A stretch of DNA of 64,000 nucleotides from Circinella umbellata (GCA_025093555.1 JAIWNF010000048.1:293870-357869), one strand, 5' to 3'; shown: positions 38,866 to 52,188, numbered from the stretch's first letter. Translations and numbers: made by a program. Notes: generated by a model not told the origin, from the letters alone.

Positions 38866-40280
38866 ATGGTAGTAACTAAACAACTTTATAATGGAGACAC
38901 GATTCCTGTCCTTGGATGTAAAGTTTGTTCTTTTTCTTTTTTTATTATCTGAAAAAATATAAATTCAATTTAAAACTACATTCCTTGTACTGATTCTTAT
39001 ATTGAAATCACTCTATTATTATTAAAAGTGGGTACATATCGTATGAAAACAGAAGATATATTAAAACCAGTTTTAGAACAAGCTATTCGAGATGGATATC
39101 GATTGATAGGTATATTACTTTTTCAATATAAACAAAGAACAATAATAAAAACTAAACTGAACAATAATAGATTCTGCAACAGTTTATAAAAATGAACAAG
39201 TACTTGGTAAAATATTAAATCAAATTTTTAATGATTCATCATTTGGTGTCCAACGAAAAGACATTTTCATCACATCAAAATTATGTAAGAGCTTTTTGTT
39301 AGTTTAAGTGTACACTTTGGTTTTTTGTTCTTATAATCTTAATAAAGAATCTAAATAAATAATAAAATGGAATGAAATGAAATGAAATTAGCCCCACAAA
39401 ATCAAGGATATGAGGCTTGTTATAAAGGTAAAAATATAAGCTTATAGTTCAAATAAAAAAACATTATAATTAATTTGATATTTTAAAAATATAGCTGTGA
39501 ACGATTCATTGGAACGATTTGGATTAGAATATTTTGATCTATATCTTATTCATTGGCCAGGGTAACTATTTACATATATTCCAACAGCAGTAATTTACAT
39601 CTAATAATAACAATAGTTATCTTCTGTAATATATATAAATAGTACAGCTAAAAAGAAATTAAATGATCCAATAAATCAAGAAAATCGAATGGGAAGTTAT
39701 CGCGCTCTCGAAACACTTTATCAACAAGGCAAAGTACGACATATTGGTGTATCTAATTATACTGTTAAACATCTTGAACACTTGATCGAACATTGTAAAA
39801 TTATACCACATGTACATCAATTTGAATTACACCCACGACTTGTACAACAAGATATTTTGAATTTGTGTGCTAAATATCAAATTCAGATACAAGCTTATTC
39901 AAGTTTAGGTGAAGGGAAACTTTTGACTGATAAATCGATATTAGATATTGTAAAAAAAGAAAAGAATGATACGGCACAAGTACTCTTAAGATGGGCTATT
40001 CAACATAATTGGATAGTTATACCAAAATCAAGTAATCCAGATCGTGTTTCATCAAATGCAAAAGTACTTTCTTTTGAACTTTCAGAAGAGGTAAACATTT
40101 TTCTTAACAACAAACCTTTTTTCAAATGCAAAAAGAGGGTTTTCTTTATTGAAAGACTCACAAGGTTTTGGATTCAAAGTAATTTATTAATGTAATACAT
40201 TATAGGAAATGACTCAACTTGATACAATTCATAAAATAGATACGCAACGTTTTTGTTGGGACCCAACAGAAATATATTAA
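38866..40280 (+). CDS. aldo-keto reductase
   Basis: An NADPH-dependent reductase of aldehydes and ketones, of the single-domain AKR type close to bacterial/fungal AKR3-AKR5 members. Seven exons: 38866-38917, 39029-39109, 39171-39284, 39392-39427, 39495-39561, 39643-40090, 40206-40280 (290 aa). The catalytic tetrad is complete: Asp45 and Tyr50 in LIDSATVYKNE, Lys81 in FITSKL, His114 in LIHWPG. Also visible are GKVRHIGVSNY, QFELHPRLVQ, AYSSLGEG and the NADPH phosphate-binding stretch VIPKSSNPDRV. The start at 38866 is the first ATG that opens into NGDTIPVLGLGTYRM; an ATG 26 bp upstream stops at once. The substrate cannot be told from sequence. Confidence 0.92.
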
Positions 40281-40401
40281 AATATAGTATATGCAAATTG
40301 TTATATGATTTTAATTAAAGGAGTAAAGTTATGTATATCATTAAGTAATAAAACATTATAATATATGTTTTTGTATATGTACAAATACTATTCATAATGA
40401 T

Positions 40402-40402
<1 letters not shown>

Positions 40403-40444
<42 letters not shown>
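40403..40444. repeat. composite (AT)n-(AG)n microsatellite
   Basis: About 9 AT units pass directly into about 12 AG units in the 275-bp gap between the aldo-keto reductase and the SNF2 gene. These genes converge here. Confidence 0.85.
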
Positions 40445-40555
40445 TAACGAAATAAAAAAGAAAAATAATATATGTTACGCATGTCTATATATGATTATAT
40501 GAGTAGATGATAATCATACATAGATACATAGAAATGTTAATGGGGGATTATATAC

Positions 40556-43500
40556 TTAAATTCCAGATGAAGAAGAGGATGCTACTGCATTTCCTCCTAT
40601 TCTACTTGAATTTGGTACACGTAAACCAGTACCACGGAACAAATGCATAAGCTCATCAAGACCAAGTCTACCTAATTTTTGTGCTTTTCCTTCACCTAAT
40701 GCACCATCAGCTAATGCTTGTTTTTGTCTTTGAAGTTCCAAAATACGATCTTCAACAGTTCCATTAATGAAAATACGATGAACTTCAACATTTTTTCTTT
40801 GACCAATTCGGTGAACTCGATCAATTGCTTGGTTTTCAAGTGCTGGATTCCACCAAATATCCATAAGCTATATTATAATAATAAAAAAGAAGGTCAATAA
40901 ATAGCATTATCAATAATAATGCTTAAAAAAAAGATAACTTACAATAACACGATTTGCACAGGTAAGCTATAATATAATATCATGTAATGAGTTTATTTTG
41001 TTCAAAGAAGTTAATAATAAGTAAATAAATAAATAAAAACTTACATTTAAACCAAGAGAACCACATTTTGTGGATACCAAAAGAACCGTATATTTTGGAT
41101 CATTATAGAAAGTTTGCAATACTTCATCACGCTTAGCTAAAGTCATTGAACCATCAAATCTAACAAATTCAAATTCATTTTCACGAAGAGGTTTTTCCAT
41201 AATATTCAAAAAAGCAGTAAATTGTGAAAATACGATTGTCTTGTCTTTGTTTTTTGTAGTTCTTCTTGTTTCATGTAAAATTTCTAACATTTTATCAATT
41301 TTTGTACTTGATGGAAGTTCTTCTGCTCTTGTGTTTGCCTCTGCTTGTTCTGTTTCATTTGCTTTCCTTTCTTCAATAAATTCTTTATGAAGATCAGGTG
41401 CATGAACTTTTAAAAACATTTCAATAGATACAATTTTTTCACGACAAAGATTACCACGACATTGTGGACAACGCTTTTCACCTTGTACTTGTTCAGTATT
41501 TAAGTAGTCTAAATATCAACAGTAATTTTTTTTATGAACAATGGAAAGATTATTATAAATTTATAAATAGCAATAAGATAACTTACTGAATAAACATTCT
41601 CGACATAGCATATGACCACAATCTGGAATAATTTGAGCTTGATCCGCCATATCCATACAAATTGGACACTAAAAATTCAATTTAATAGGTTAGATAAGAT
41701 ATAAAAAAAATCGCTGATATCATCATCATCATTTATTACCTCAATTTGACTAAAATCATTATCATCATGTAAAAGTCGATTAACTACAGTTGGATTCATT
41801 GCAACAGCAAAGTTTTCTTGAGCACTTTCATCTATAGTTTCTTCTTTTTCATCTCGTTCTACCATAGTCAATTTTGGATGAAGACATGCTTGACGTAAAC
41901 GAAGTAATAGTACCAGAACCTAAGAATAATAAATAAATAAATAATTATTCAAAATATAATAATTATATTTAGCTTACCGAAGAATAATTCTTCATAACTG
42001 TTCCTTGTTTAACATATTTATTAAATTGAGCTTGTGATCGTTTATTAATAAAATCATAAAAGTTTCTTTCATCAGGTGTAAAGTCAACATGAGTGAAATG
42101 AACATTTCGTTCTGGAAGTTTCAAAATAGGTCGACCATCAATTTTAGCTTTCTTGGAACGACGAAGTGCAATAGCTTTAAGTAAGGCTTGAACTTTTTTC
42201 AATGCCTAATAATTATTTATATGTTAAATTGTAACAATTATAAAAAGTGGTTTATTTTTTACTTACATGTTCTTGATCACCATTATTAAGTGGTTTCTTA
42301 ATTTGGTCTCTAAATTCCTCCCATTCACAATATGGACGGATACGTAAAAATCTAATCAATGAAAACCTGTGTATTATCCAAAATAATATGTAAGAGTGAT
42401 TATTCCATAAAAAAACTATATTATAAATCCTTATTTATACCACTTACAATTCTTCAATACGATTCTGAATAGGAGTAGCAGTCATACACCAACGATAAGT
42501 AGCATCCAATCGACAACAAGAAGTAGCCATAATAGTACGTTCATTTTTGATTGTATGTGCTTCATCCAAAATAACACGATGGAATTTTAATCTACCCAAA
42601 GGTCCTCTTCTATCTACTTCTTGTGTAAGATCGTTACCAACTAGAGTATAAGCAGTGACAATCACATCAAATTCTGCTAATACTGTTTCATCTGATGTTC
42701 GATTTGATCCGTGATAAACATATACGTTTAAAGGCGGATTGGTCTTGGTTACAAGCTCACGTTCCCATTGAGCTACTAAAGAAACAGGACATACGACCAA
42801 GGTAGCTTTAGTTTTAATCAATTCTTGATTGGCACGACGTTTACCCCATCGCATCATTTGTAAATGCCCATGAGGAGTAGCATTTGGACAAGGTCGATCG
42901 GCAATAAGGGCCATTGCTTGAATAGTCTTAATAATTATAATATAAACAGCAAATATATTTAATATTTTCACACAAACCTTATCAAATTATTCCCTCTTTA
43001 AACAAAGTAAAAAAAAAAGTCTTTTACCTTTCCAAGACCCATATCATCCGATAAGATACCTCCTTTATTCGATGATTCTTCCATTCTTTTAAGCCACTGT
43101 AAACCCACTTTTTGATGTTCCATCAAAGTCACCTTTAATCTTTCAGGTGTACCCGTTCGATCTTGAGGAGAGGATGTATCATCGTCAAATTGAATATTTT
43201 CCAATAATGCTTTTAATTCTTTCTCGTGATCTTGATTACTAAGAGGTTTTCGAAATTGACTGAATGGAACATTATAACGAGTATCAAATCCAAACGATCC
43301 TTTTCCAAATGGTAATTGTCGACCAGCGCTACTATTGAATGAAAAATGTGGATTCATATAAGGGTTTTCAATATCATCTATATCAAGAGAATATAAACGC
43401 CCTTCTTCATCATAATCTTCATCATCTTCTTCATCAAGATCATGTTCTACACTAGAGCTATAGTGTGAATAAGGTTGAAACGGCATTCGTGGCAATGAAA

Positions 43501-44533
43501 ATGAAGAAGTTATGGAACTACTAGGTGTATTGGATGTTATTGAATTAGCCCATGGTGTGAATTGTTGTTGTTGATTTGAAATTTGTTGATGTGGTGAATC
43601 GTCAGTTAAATCAACACAATCGTCTTCACCATCACTTAATTCGATTATTGTAGGTGGTGGAGGTATAGGTGCCGAAGAAGAACTTGATGATGATGATGAT
43701 CCTGTTATCGGTTCCATTTTTGCCCTTTTCAATTGGGGTTCATTTTTAACTTGTTGAAATGATGTTGGAAGTTGTCGAGACATATTTATATTGGACAAAT
43801 TTTGCAACATTTGAGCATAACTAGGAGATAGTCCTAGTGTCGATGGTGGTGGTACTGGGTATGATGAATATACTGTTTGTATTGGAAAACTTCCAGGTAA
43901 TGAAGGCTGTTGTTGTAAATAGTTCGGTGTTGTATTATAAGGAGTAAAAGGAGAATAATTCTGCTGCTGTTGCTGCTGTTGTTGTTGTTGTTGTTGTGGG
44001 GGTGGTGGGGGTGGTTGAAGAACGGGAAATCTTGTAGCTATTGTTAAATTTTCAGTTTGAGAATTTGTTGCTGTTGTATGATTAAATTCTTGTTGCATTT
44101 GTTGAGCTAATTGTCTATCAAGTCGATCTTGTTCTGTTCGTCTTTCCAATTGACGTTGTGCTTTGATTTCTTCTAAATTGATACCCAACTGTTCAAGAGC
44201 ATCTTCAGATAAACCAGTTTCTTGAAAGAATGCAAGTACGTCAGAATCTCCTCCATTATTATTAATATTAATACGATTTGTAGGTGTTGGAGTGCGTGTT
44301 ATTGAGCCTGAACTTTCAGATCGAGTGTTACTATTATTATTATTATTACCACAATTACTAATATTGGATTGTGTATTGGTATTTGAAATATCATTTTGAG
44401 TAAGATCATGAACATCACCATCGTCGGTGTCACTATCACTATCATTCAATGAAAATAAGTGATTGTTGTTCTCCTCCACTTCACTATTGTTTCGTTTTCT
44501 TGTATAAAATTCTTCTCTGTCTTCTAATACCAT
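40556..44533 (-). CDS. SNF2-family DNA translocase with embedded RING finger (Uls1/Rrp2-like)
   Basis: A chromatin or DNA-bound protein remodeller; yeast Uls1 and fission yeast Rrp1/Rrp2 act on SUMOylated proteins. Nine exons in transcript order: 44533-43028, 42926-42448, 42366-42267, 42205-41978, 41919-41740, 41668-41587, 41508-41045, 40966-40943, 40867-40556 (1124 aa). The first ~450 residues are low complexity (Asn, Gln run near 180-192, Ser run). They include two hydrophobic-acidic motifs, IIELSD (298-302) and CVDLTDD (307-313), that look like SUMO-interacting motifs. Helicase motifs: Walker A GGILSDDMGLGK (491-502), DEAH in VILDEAHTIKN, MTATPIQN, SFINAL-type VLLVSTKCGSLGLN, and HRIGQ. 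The C3HC4 RING (CPICMDMADQAQ ... CGHMLCRECLF ... CPQC) sits between the two helicase halves. Exon 8 is 24 nt. Confidence 0.93.
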
Positions 44534-46539
44534 GATAAAAGAGTAAAAGTAAATGAAGAAAAGAAATAGAGATGGAGATTATTTGTTTGAATTAAAAAAA
44601 AGGAGAAAATAGAAAAAAAGGAAAGAAACGGCGTTTCGAAATATGGAACAAAAAGTCAAGCGCTTTGTCAATCATAAATGCACTGTCATCTTCAGGTACC
44701 TCACCTGATCGATCTTAAGTTACAGTTTTTATTTTTAAAAGCCCAAGTTAACTATAATATTCTTCATACAAAAAAGAAATGAATAGTCTATGATATTATA
44801 TTATACTTCTTATTATAGCGCCATCATTTCTTTGAAAAGATTCTTCTTTGATGCCCAAATTTAAACACCTTACATTAGAAAGCTAAGCCCAAACTCTTGT
44901 ACCTGAGGTAGATAGGCTTATCATTATAAAACTTGCCCATACTGAGTTAGATTATAATATGGCGCTATGGTTTTCTGTTTATTATTAATTGTATTCTAAT
45001 AAATATTATGATTTGACTCTCTCTTGTTATTACTATGGTCTTTGAAAAATGTCCATTAAGGGAGATAAGTCAAGAATAGATATACAAAAAATCAAAAAGG
45101 TATGAGCATTAAGTAATTACTTAAAACTATAAGCTTTTATATTGTATATGCATGAAATGGTAATTAATAAGTGTTTAAACTGAAGAATGAATAATACATA
45201 GACATAAAAAAGTATTCCTTATATTATACATATATGTTTATATGAAGTCAATAATAATAATGATGATGTTTGATAATGACGATCAAGAACTATTATACCA
45301 CAATGTTATTACTCGAATAAAAAGAAAAGTAGAAAAGTTTTTCATAGTTTTACTTCTTTTTTTTATCTTCTTGTAGATATAAGACTTATTAAAATGTAAC
45401 TTTGTTATATGTTCTCTATATAGACTACGAGTACTACTGGAGAACATAATTTGGATTAAAGCTTATATTCATTTATGGCAACTGTAAAAATTGAAAGTCA
45501 TTACGTATATAGCATTATAAAAGAAAATGAAAAGGAGTATTGATACTTCTTTGGAATGAATAGTATTTCAAAATAATTTATAGTATCGATTCTTTGTATT
45601 TTAAAAGAGATGATGCTTTTTTATATATTCTTTGTCTTTCTAGTATTCTTAGTAGTACTAGTCAAATGATGACCAAGTACGATGGTTAGTGTATACCCAT
45701 AATAATAAATAGATATATGTGTCTGTGATCTCCATTAGCAATCTTGAATTGTAAGATGAGTAATACGATTAAAAATAATATTATAATTTACCAAAATAAG
45801 AAGAGAAAGAGAATACCTTCAGAATATGTATATTATCTAAAACGAAGAAAGGGTTCTCTTTAAAACTAATGAACAATGGTAGATAAAATCATCTCACGAC
45901 TAGTCTAAAATGGGATGGAAAACAATCAAAGAATATTTTTTTGTGAGATGGGAATACAAAAAATATTCTTTGACTGATGCTTTTAGATAAAACTATTAAA
46001 AGGTTCTTTTGTTACACTATCAATAATGATTTATTACTGTGTTATCAATCAAATAATAAAAAAGGAAATCCGATAGTTACCTTAATGGTAAGTCCTGGGA
46101 AGTTTAACAAATGTCCCAGTAATCATTATTTTGATTTTGCTTGTTGGGATTTTGGGAATTCCCAGTAATATTGGAAAAAGATGGAGTATTTTTTTTATAT
46201 ATATTGTGTACCTTTCTTATACAGATTCGTATTACCTTTTATGTCACTGTTATTAGATGTATTCTTAATGACAAAACTAAAATGTGAAAGACAGCAACTA
46301 TTCACACTCTGCATTATTTTATAATGAAAGATTAGTTTTATGATATATATAAATACTAACTCAATTTTTTTCTGTCTTGTTTCGTTTTTAAATACTAATT
46401 CTTTTCTTCTGTTTGGTGTTAGTAGCAGCACAACAAATCTCCCTTTTTTATTTTGTTCTAATTTATATTACCTCACAACTCATCCAACTACAACTACAAA
46501 AGTTAAACGTACTTATTCATTAAGAAAGAAACAATAATA
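44534..46539. promoter_or_regulatory. divergent promoter region between SNF2/RING and MFS genes
   Basis: Two kilobases between outward-facing genes. Frames at 45977-46168 and 46195-46537 have no recognisable domain. There is an A/G-rich leader next to the SNF2 start and an A-rich leader next to the MFS start. I saw no RNA gene or repeat array. Confidence 0.45.
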
Positions 46540-48593
46540 ATGGTCACTGAGGAAAAAAGTATAGTTTATGATGAAGATGTCAAAAAGACGAATTGGTCTT
46601 CATCGGATGATTCTCCTATGGATGAAAACACAGAAAAATCTGAAGAAGAAAAAGAATATTTGCGTAAGCTCAATTGGATTGTATTACCTTTTGCAGGTAT
46701 GACCATCTTTTTAAACGTAAGTTTTTTTCTTCTTCTTCTTATTATTATTATATTATAAAATTATAACTAAAATAAACTGTTTTTTTTATTTGATTTGATA
46801 GTTTTGTGATAAGTCTGCATTAAGTGTAGGTCCAATTTTGGGGTTAAATGCGGAATTGAAATTAGATGGTCAACAATTCAGCTGGCTTGGTAGTTTATTT
46901 TATTTGGGCCATTTGATTTACCAGGTAAATAAGTACAAATAAAAAAACCAGAAATATTTTTGTTACAAAATATTAATTATTTTATTTATTGTTACAATAC
47001 GTAGCTTCCTAATCAATTTATTTTACAACGTGTTATGCATGCAAAATATCTTGGTGTCTTGTTAGTTATATGGGGATTTGTAAGTTTATGATTATTATCT
47101 AAACATCAAGTTACGTAACAACAACTCTAATAAATAATATTATATTATATTATATTATATTATATAGGTAATGATGATGTCTGCATTAACTACTAATTTT
47201 TCTCAACTTGCTGCTTGTCGTTTTTTACTTGGTTTATTTGAAGCTGCTGCTATGCCTACTTTATATCTTGTCACATCTATTTTATATCGTCGTTCAGAAC
47301 AAACTTTAGTGTTTGGTTTTATTACCTTGTGTAACGGTGTTGGTGCAGCAAGTATGTTAATTGAAATATATATTTCTTTTATTATTATTATCATGAATGA
47401 GTTTATTTATAATATATAATATATAACACTAGTTGGAAGTGCAATTGCTTTTGGTATTGCACATATGGGAAATCCACGAGGTATTACAAATTGGCGATGG
47501 TAAGTTAGGAATATAGCAATATGGAATATATATAGTATTTAAATTGAGGGAGCAGTATTATTAAATAAATGGATTTTATACGATATTATTTAGGAATCAT
47601 TATATTTTTGGTGGACTTACTATTATTCATGGTGCACTTGTCTTTTTATTCATGGTTGATACACCAAAGAACAAGAAGCTCAAGTTAACTCCTGCTCAAG
47701 AACGAGTTGCTGAAAAGCGTATGCTTGATAATGCTGTAACACAGCATAAACAATTTAAATTTTATCAAATTTATGAAGCATTATCTGAAATCAGATTTTA
47801 TCTTCTGTTCATTGCTGCTTTTGCTATTAGTATGCAAAATGGTGGTATGCTTGTATATAGTACTACATTCACTATGGCACTTGGATTTTCGGTAAAGCTG
47901 ATAAATAGTTTCAAAACAATTCATAGGGAGGTATTATTGATTAACTGACTAAATATTAATAACTTATTATTAGCCTCTCGATTCTATGCTTCTTCAAATC
48001 CCAAGTGGTTTGGCATCTTCTTTGGGTGTATTAAGTGCTATGCTTATCGCGAAAAAGACACGTTCACTTCTTTACACCGGTATAGGTCTTTTAATTGTTG
48101 GGATGGTCGGTCTTGTTATTTTACTTGCTATTCCAGAAGGAGAAGTCAAATTATTAGGTTTCTATTTAAGTTGGGCGGGTACTGGTGCTTATTCCTTATT
48201 ACTTACATATGTTGGTAATAATGTCAAGGGTTATACCAAGAAGATTTTTTATAATGGATGTATTGTTGCAGCTTATACCCTTGGTAATTTTACAGGTCCA
48301 TTGATGATGATTGAACACGAGGTTAGTTTCAAAGTAATATAAATATAGTGAAATGTATATACACTAAGATATTTACATGATATTTATATTTAATTATACA
48401 GGCACCAAGATATATGAGTGGTATTGGTGGTTATCTTGCTGGTTTTGGCGTTGCAGCTATTGCTTATCTTATTGTCCGTATCCAAGCAGGAAGAATAAAT
48501 AAGAAACGTATGGCTAATGGTGCAAGTAATAATATTGATTTATCAGTTGATACTACAGATAAAGAAGATGAACAATTTTTATACCGCCTTTAA
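46540..48593 (+). CDS. major facilitator superfamily permease, allantoate permease (Dal5)-like
   Basis: A plasma membrane proton-coupled transporter; the anion:cation symporter subfamily of fungi moves allantoate, vitamins or similar organic anions. Eight exons: 46540-46716, 46802-46924, 47005-47079, 47168-47351, 47433-47499, 47594-47891, 47974-48321, 48402-48593 (487 aa). The N-terminus is acidic and cytosolic, followed by YLRKLNWIVLPFAGMTIFLNFCDKSAL (TM1). Family features are GLNAELKLDGQQFSWLGSLFYLGHLIYQLP, the RFLLGLFEAAAMPTLYLVTS signature of TM4-5, NWRWNHYIFGGLTIIHG in TM6, and YVGNNVKGYTKKIFYNG in TM10. About 12 membrane segments fit. The substrate is not predictable. It is in the same direction as the following ACSL-like gene, 439 bp away. 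Confidence 0.92.
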
Positions 48594-49032
48594 ACATCTC
48601 TTTTTATTTGTGTATTTATATAATGTTATTCTCATATTTTTCAATTATAATTTATAGTTTTGATAATGTATTAGTAAAGTATCAACTATAAACACTTATT
48701 CTTATTGTATTTCCCCTTCAAGTTTAATTATGTTTTTATATATAAATAGTTGTTGTTATGTTTTATTATCGTTGTTTGTAAAATACAATAGTGTTTAATA
48801 TTCTTTAAAAGAAAATGAAAACAGTCTATCGACCAAGAATAATTATTTATGCATCTCGTCTATATAATATAATTGGAGTTATATGTTGTCTTGGTTACAC
48901 AAATAGTTTTTTTTTGTCATGACATTTGGGGATTTTAACAACAACTTTTAATTAATCAGCTGAATTTATTTTTATTTCCCCCCCATTATTAAAATATACT
49001 TTTTTTTCTCATCGTCATTAAAAAGAAAAATA
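48594..49032. other. intergenic region between MFS and ACSL-like genes
   Basis: It contains AT-rich 3' sequence of the permease, then T- and C-rich runs (48908-49005) that probably form the ACSL-like promoter. No gene seen. Confidence 0.5.
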
Positions 49033-51640
49033 ATGAGCTTTGAACTTGACTCCCTTAGTTACGCATTACTCGCGTCTATTTTTGGTGCTGCTGCATTACT
49101 ATCTGTTCGTAATGCTCGTGGCCCTGACATTCATCCTTTATTATTAAATACACAATCAGATGTTTCGCGTGTACGTTATCCCGGTGGTAGTGCTATTTAT
49201 CGTTCACGTATGTATCCAAATGGTGCACCTCTTCTTTCAACTGTCGATCGTAATATTCGTACTCTTCGTGACTTTTATCAAGCTGCATTTGATAAACACA
49301 AGTCAAATGTATTTGTTGGAAAACGTGGTGACAATAAGTCATTTAACTGGGTAATGTTAAATATTTATTATTTATTATATATTATCGTATTATAAAACTA
49401 ATAAACCATGTTTTTCCTTTTCTTTAAATAGTTGAATTATGGTAAATATTTGAAAGGAAATTGAATCACAGAGAAAAATAAAAGATCTAAATAAATATAT
49501 TATATAGATGCCATTGAAAAAAAATCCAAGCAAGTTTATTCGGGATTGATTGGTACAGTAGGATTACAGCCATTATCTGATACTGAAACATCCTTTGTTG
49601 GATTGTATGCAGCAAACTCACCAGGTAAATAAAGTAATTGTCAATATATTTATTCTAAGTGGCATATATACTGAATGTCTTTGATATCTTTTTTACTTAT
49701 TTATTTTAGAGACATTGGCAATTGAGCTTGGTACAAAACTATATTTCTTTTTTTATCTCTTAAAGCGAATTACTTCATATGTGTGGGGAAAGGGAAAATA
49801 GTATTAAAACAAATGGGGTATTTTTATATCCACATGATTATTTTTAGGTTGCCATTGTGGTGGTCTTGTGACTATACCTATTTCTGCAGAATCCACTTCT
49901 TCTCATCTTCTACATGTACTTGAAAAATCGCGTTTAAGTGTTCTTGTTATTGACGAACGATTAATTGAACGTGCATTGTCAGTATTGACAGGTACCAAGA
50001 CAAGTGTTCGATACTTGATTGTTCTTGGCAACGTAAATGGATCAAATAAAGAAGTAGCAGAAAAATTGGATATTCAAGTGATAAGTATTAAGGATATTGA
50101 AGCAAAGGGTATTCAAGATCCTGTAGAACAAAACCAACCACGTAATTATTAATGAGATAATGATTAATATATTTTGGGTATATAACAATAATAACAATAT
50201 TCTTCTTTTTTCTTTTATAAATCTTGATTTAGAAAATACAAATATTGCCAGTATTTATTATACCACTAACAATGTAAGTTTTATGTAAAAGTTTTCATCA
50301 AAAAGTATAAAGAGTAGAAAATAACATATAAAGTAGGCTGAAAATGGCAAGGCAGGTGCTGTATTAACTCACAAGGTAATTGACTATGCATTAAACGGAA
50401 TTTCATAAACCCCCCTTTTTTTGATACTCACTTTTTCAAGTTGTATGATTTTTATTTATTAGAATATGGTGTCAGTTATTGGTAAGTTTTTGAGGGGCAA
50501 GGGAGAAAAGATGCTTATTGGAGAGAAATAAGTGATCTTATAATAATTCTTTTTATATACCGATTCGATAGCTAGTTATTTGGCAGTCATTCCACCTCAG
50601 CAACGAGTTACACCAAAAGATCGATTGATGCATAATCTTCCTATTGGTAAATTTATATATATGAGACTAAAAGATTTAAAGAAAAGGATGGTAATTTACT
50701 AAATATAATGCATGTAAAATAGATAATGTATTTGGACACGTTCTTACTGGTCTTCTTTGTGTTACTGGAGGATCTATCGCTTTTGGTGATGAAATTGGAA
50801 ATGATGATGTCAAGGCAGATGTATCTGGTGTTCTTTCTGGAGCTTTGGAAGCTAAACCTACTATTTATGCAAGGTAATACTTTTTAATTTTATTGCAACG
50901 GTTTGTTATTCTAGTTAGATTATAACAGACAAATAATTGCGTGCAATTCTAATAAAAAAAGAACAAAATTATAGTGGTGCACCTTTCCTCACACAAGTCA
51001 AGGAAAATATTGAAAAGCGTTATGGTAACTCGTTTCTATTCCGTCGAGGTTTAGATAAAAAGAAAGCATACTTTGAGGATGGTCGACTTGTTGAAGATAG
51101 CAAATATGACATGCTTGTTTTCAGAGATATACGTCAAAAGACTTTTGGAAGTAATATTCGTTTGTTATTGATCGATAATGGTAATAATAATAACTTTCTT
51201 TTTTATATTAGCTGTAATAGTACTTAACATAATTTACTAATAATATTAATAATATTATAGAATTGGATAATGGTGTTTTGGCTCCCTTCTTTAGAGCCAT
51301 TCTAGGTACACAAGTACTTAAATCATTTAATCGGCCAGAAACCTCTGGTACAACCGTATTATCCATGTTTTATGATTATCTTGCTGACCCTAAGAGCTGT
51401 GGTGCTCCATTACCATGTAATGAAATTAAATTGGAAGATTTACCTGATCAAAATATGACAAGTAATGATAGTCCTAATCCAAGAGGTGAAATATGGATTC
51501 GTGGAAATAACGTGTTTGCTGGATATTGGAATGATCCCGAAGCAACTGAAGCAGTGATGGATGCAGATGGATGGTACATGACTTCTATGTTAGGTGAATG
51601 GATGCCTAATGGTACTTTGGGTATTATCGGCCGCAAGTAG
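49033..51640 (+). CDS. long-chain acyl-CoA synthetase homologue lacking adenylate-forming motifs (probable pseudoenzyme)
   Basis: Twelve exons: 49033-49350, 49432-49441, 49508-49624, 49710-49730, 49848-50141, 50233-50273, 50337-50375, 50463-50481, 50572-50646, 50723-50873, 50975-51180, 51261-51640 (556 aa). The scaffold is plainly ACSL: a hydrophobic N-terminal anchor (residues 7-25), LGCHCGGLVTIPI, AVLTHKNMVSVIASYL, DRLMHNLPI, CGAPLPCNEIKLEDLP, RGEIWIRGNNVFAGYWNDPEAT and GEWMPNGTLGIIGRK. The catalytic parts are altered. The P-loop YTSGTTG is YTTNNAENG (263-271), the GYGLTE motif is KSFNRPET (451-458), and the TGD motif is TSM (538-540). It stops right after GRK, so the C-terminal lid domain (roughly 100 residues) is absent. 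The frame is intact through all junctions, so this looks like a retained inactive paralogue rather than a decayed gene. Confidence 0.85.
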
Positions 51641-52188
51641 ATATCAAATAATATTTTTTCTTTGTACTGAATAACATATCCAAAACCTTGTTTGCTTCAT
51701 CTATTTTTAATTACTAAAGTTTATCAATATTTAAATATTCTATCATATAATGATAGTTATGAATAATATATACTTTTGGTGGTAAGTGATGTGGTTTGAA
51801 GTGTGATGAAAAAGGAATACATGGGGAGAAATATAGGATGTTTTGAATTATTTCCACATAAATTAAATATTGTTTAAGTGTAAAGAAAAAAGGTGAGAGG
51901 ATAATTTGTAAAGGATTATTAATTTACCTTCCATGTTTGATTTTAACATTACGTGTCGCTGATACTCATAATGGCAAGTGTCATATTATTCAACTATTTA
52001 TAACTCGCTGCAAAAAATATGGGATAACCGCAGCCAGTGTTACCATACACAAACAAAACAACTTATTTGCACAGCTGTATTTTTGTGTATTTAAGTAGCT
52101 TCTCTTTACAATTCTTATTTAAAAGTCCCGCAGTAAAAACCCAAGTTAAAGAAAAAGAAAAACTATCTCTATTACAAGTACTATAATA
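51641..52188. promoter_or_regulatory. intergenic region upstream of the NmrA-like gene
   Basis: 548 bp. I searched it for a continuation of the ACSL-like protein (lid motif with GEY and PEKIE) and found none in any frame. The last ~120 bp are likely the NmrA-like leader. No other gene seen. Confidence 0.5.

Noticed and set aside
51641..52188. Missing C-terminal lid of the ACSL-like protein encoded by a further exon
   Set aside because: The stop follows GRK directly. A donor-like AAGTAG exists there, but no downstream frame resembles the lid motif.
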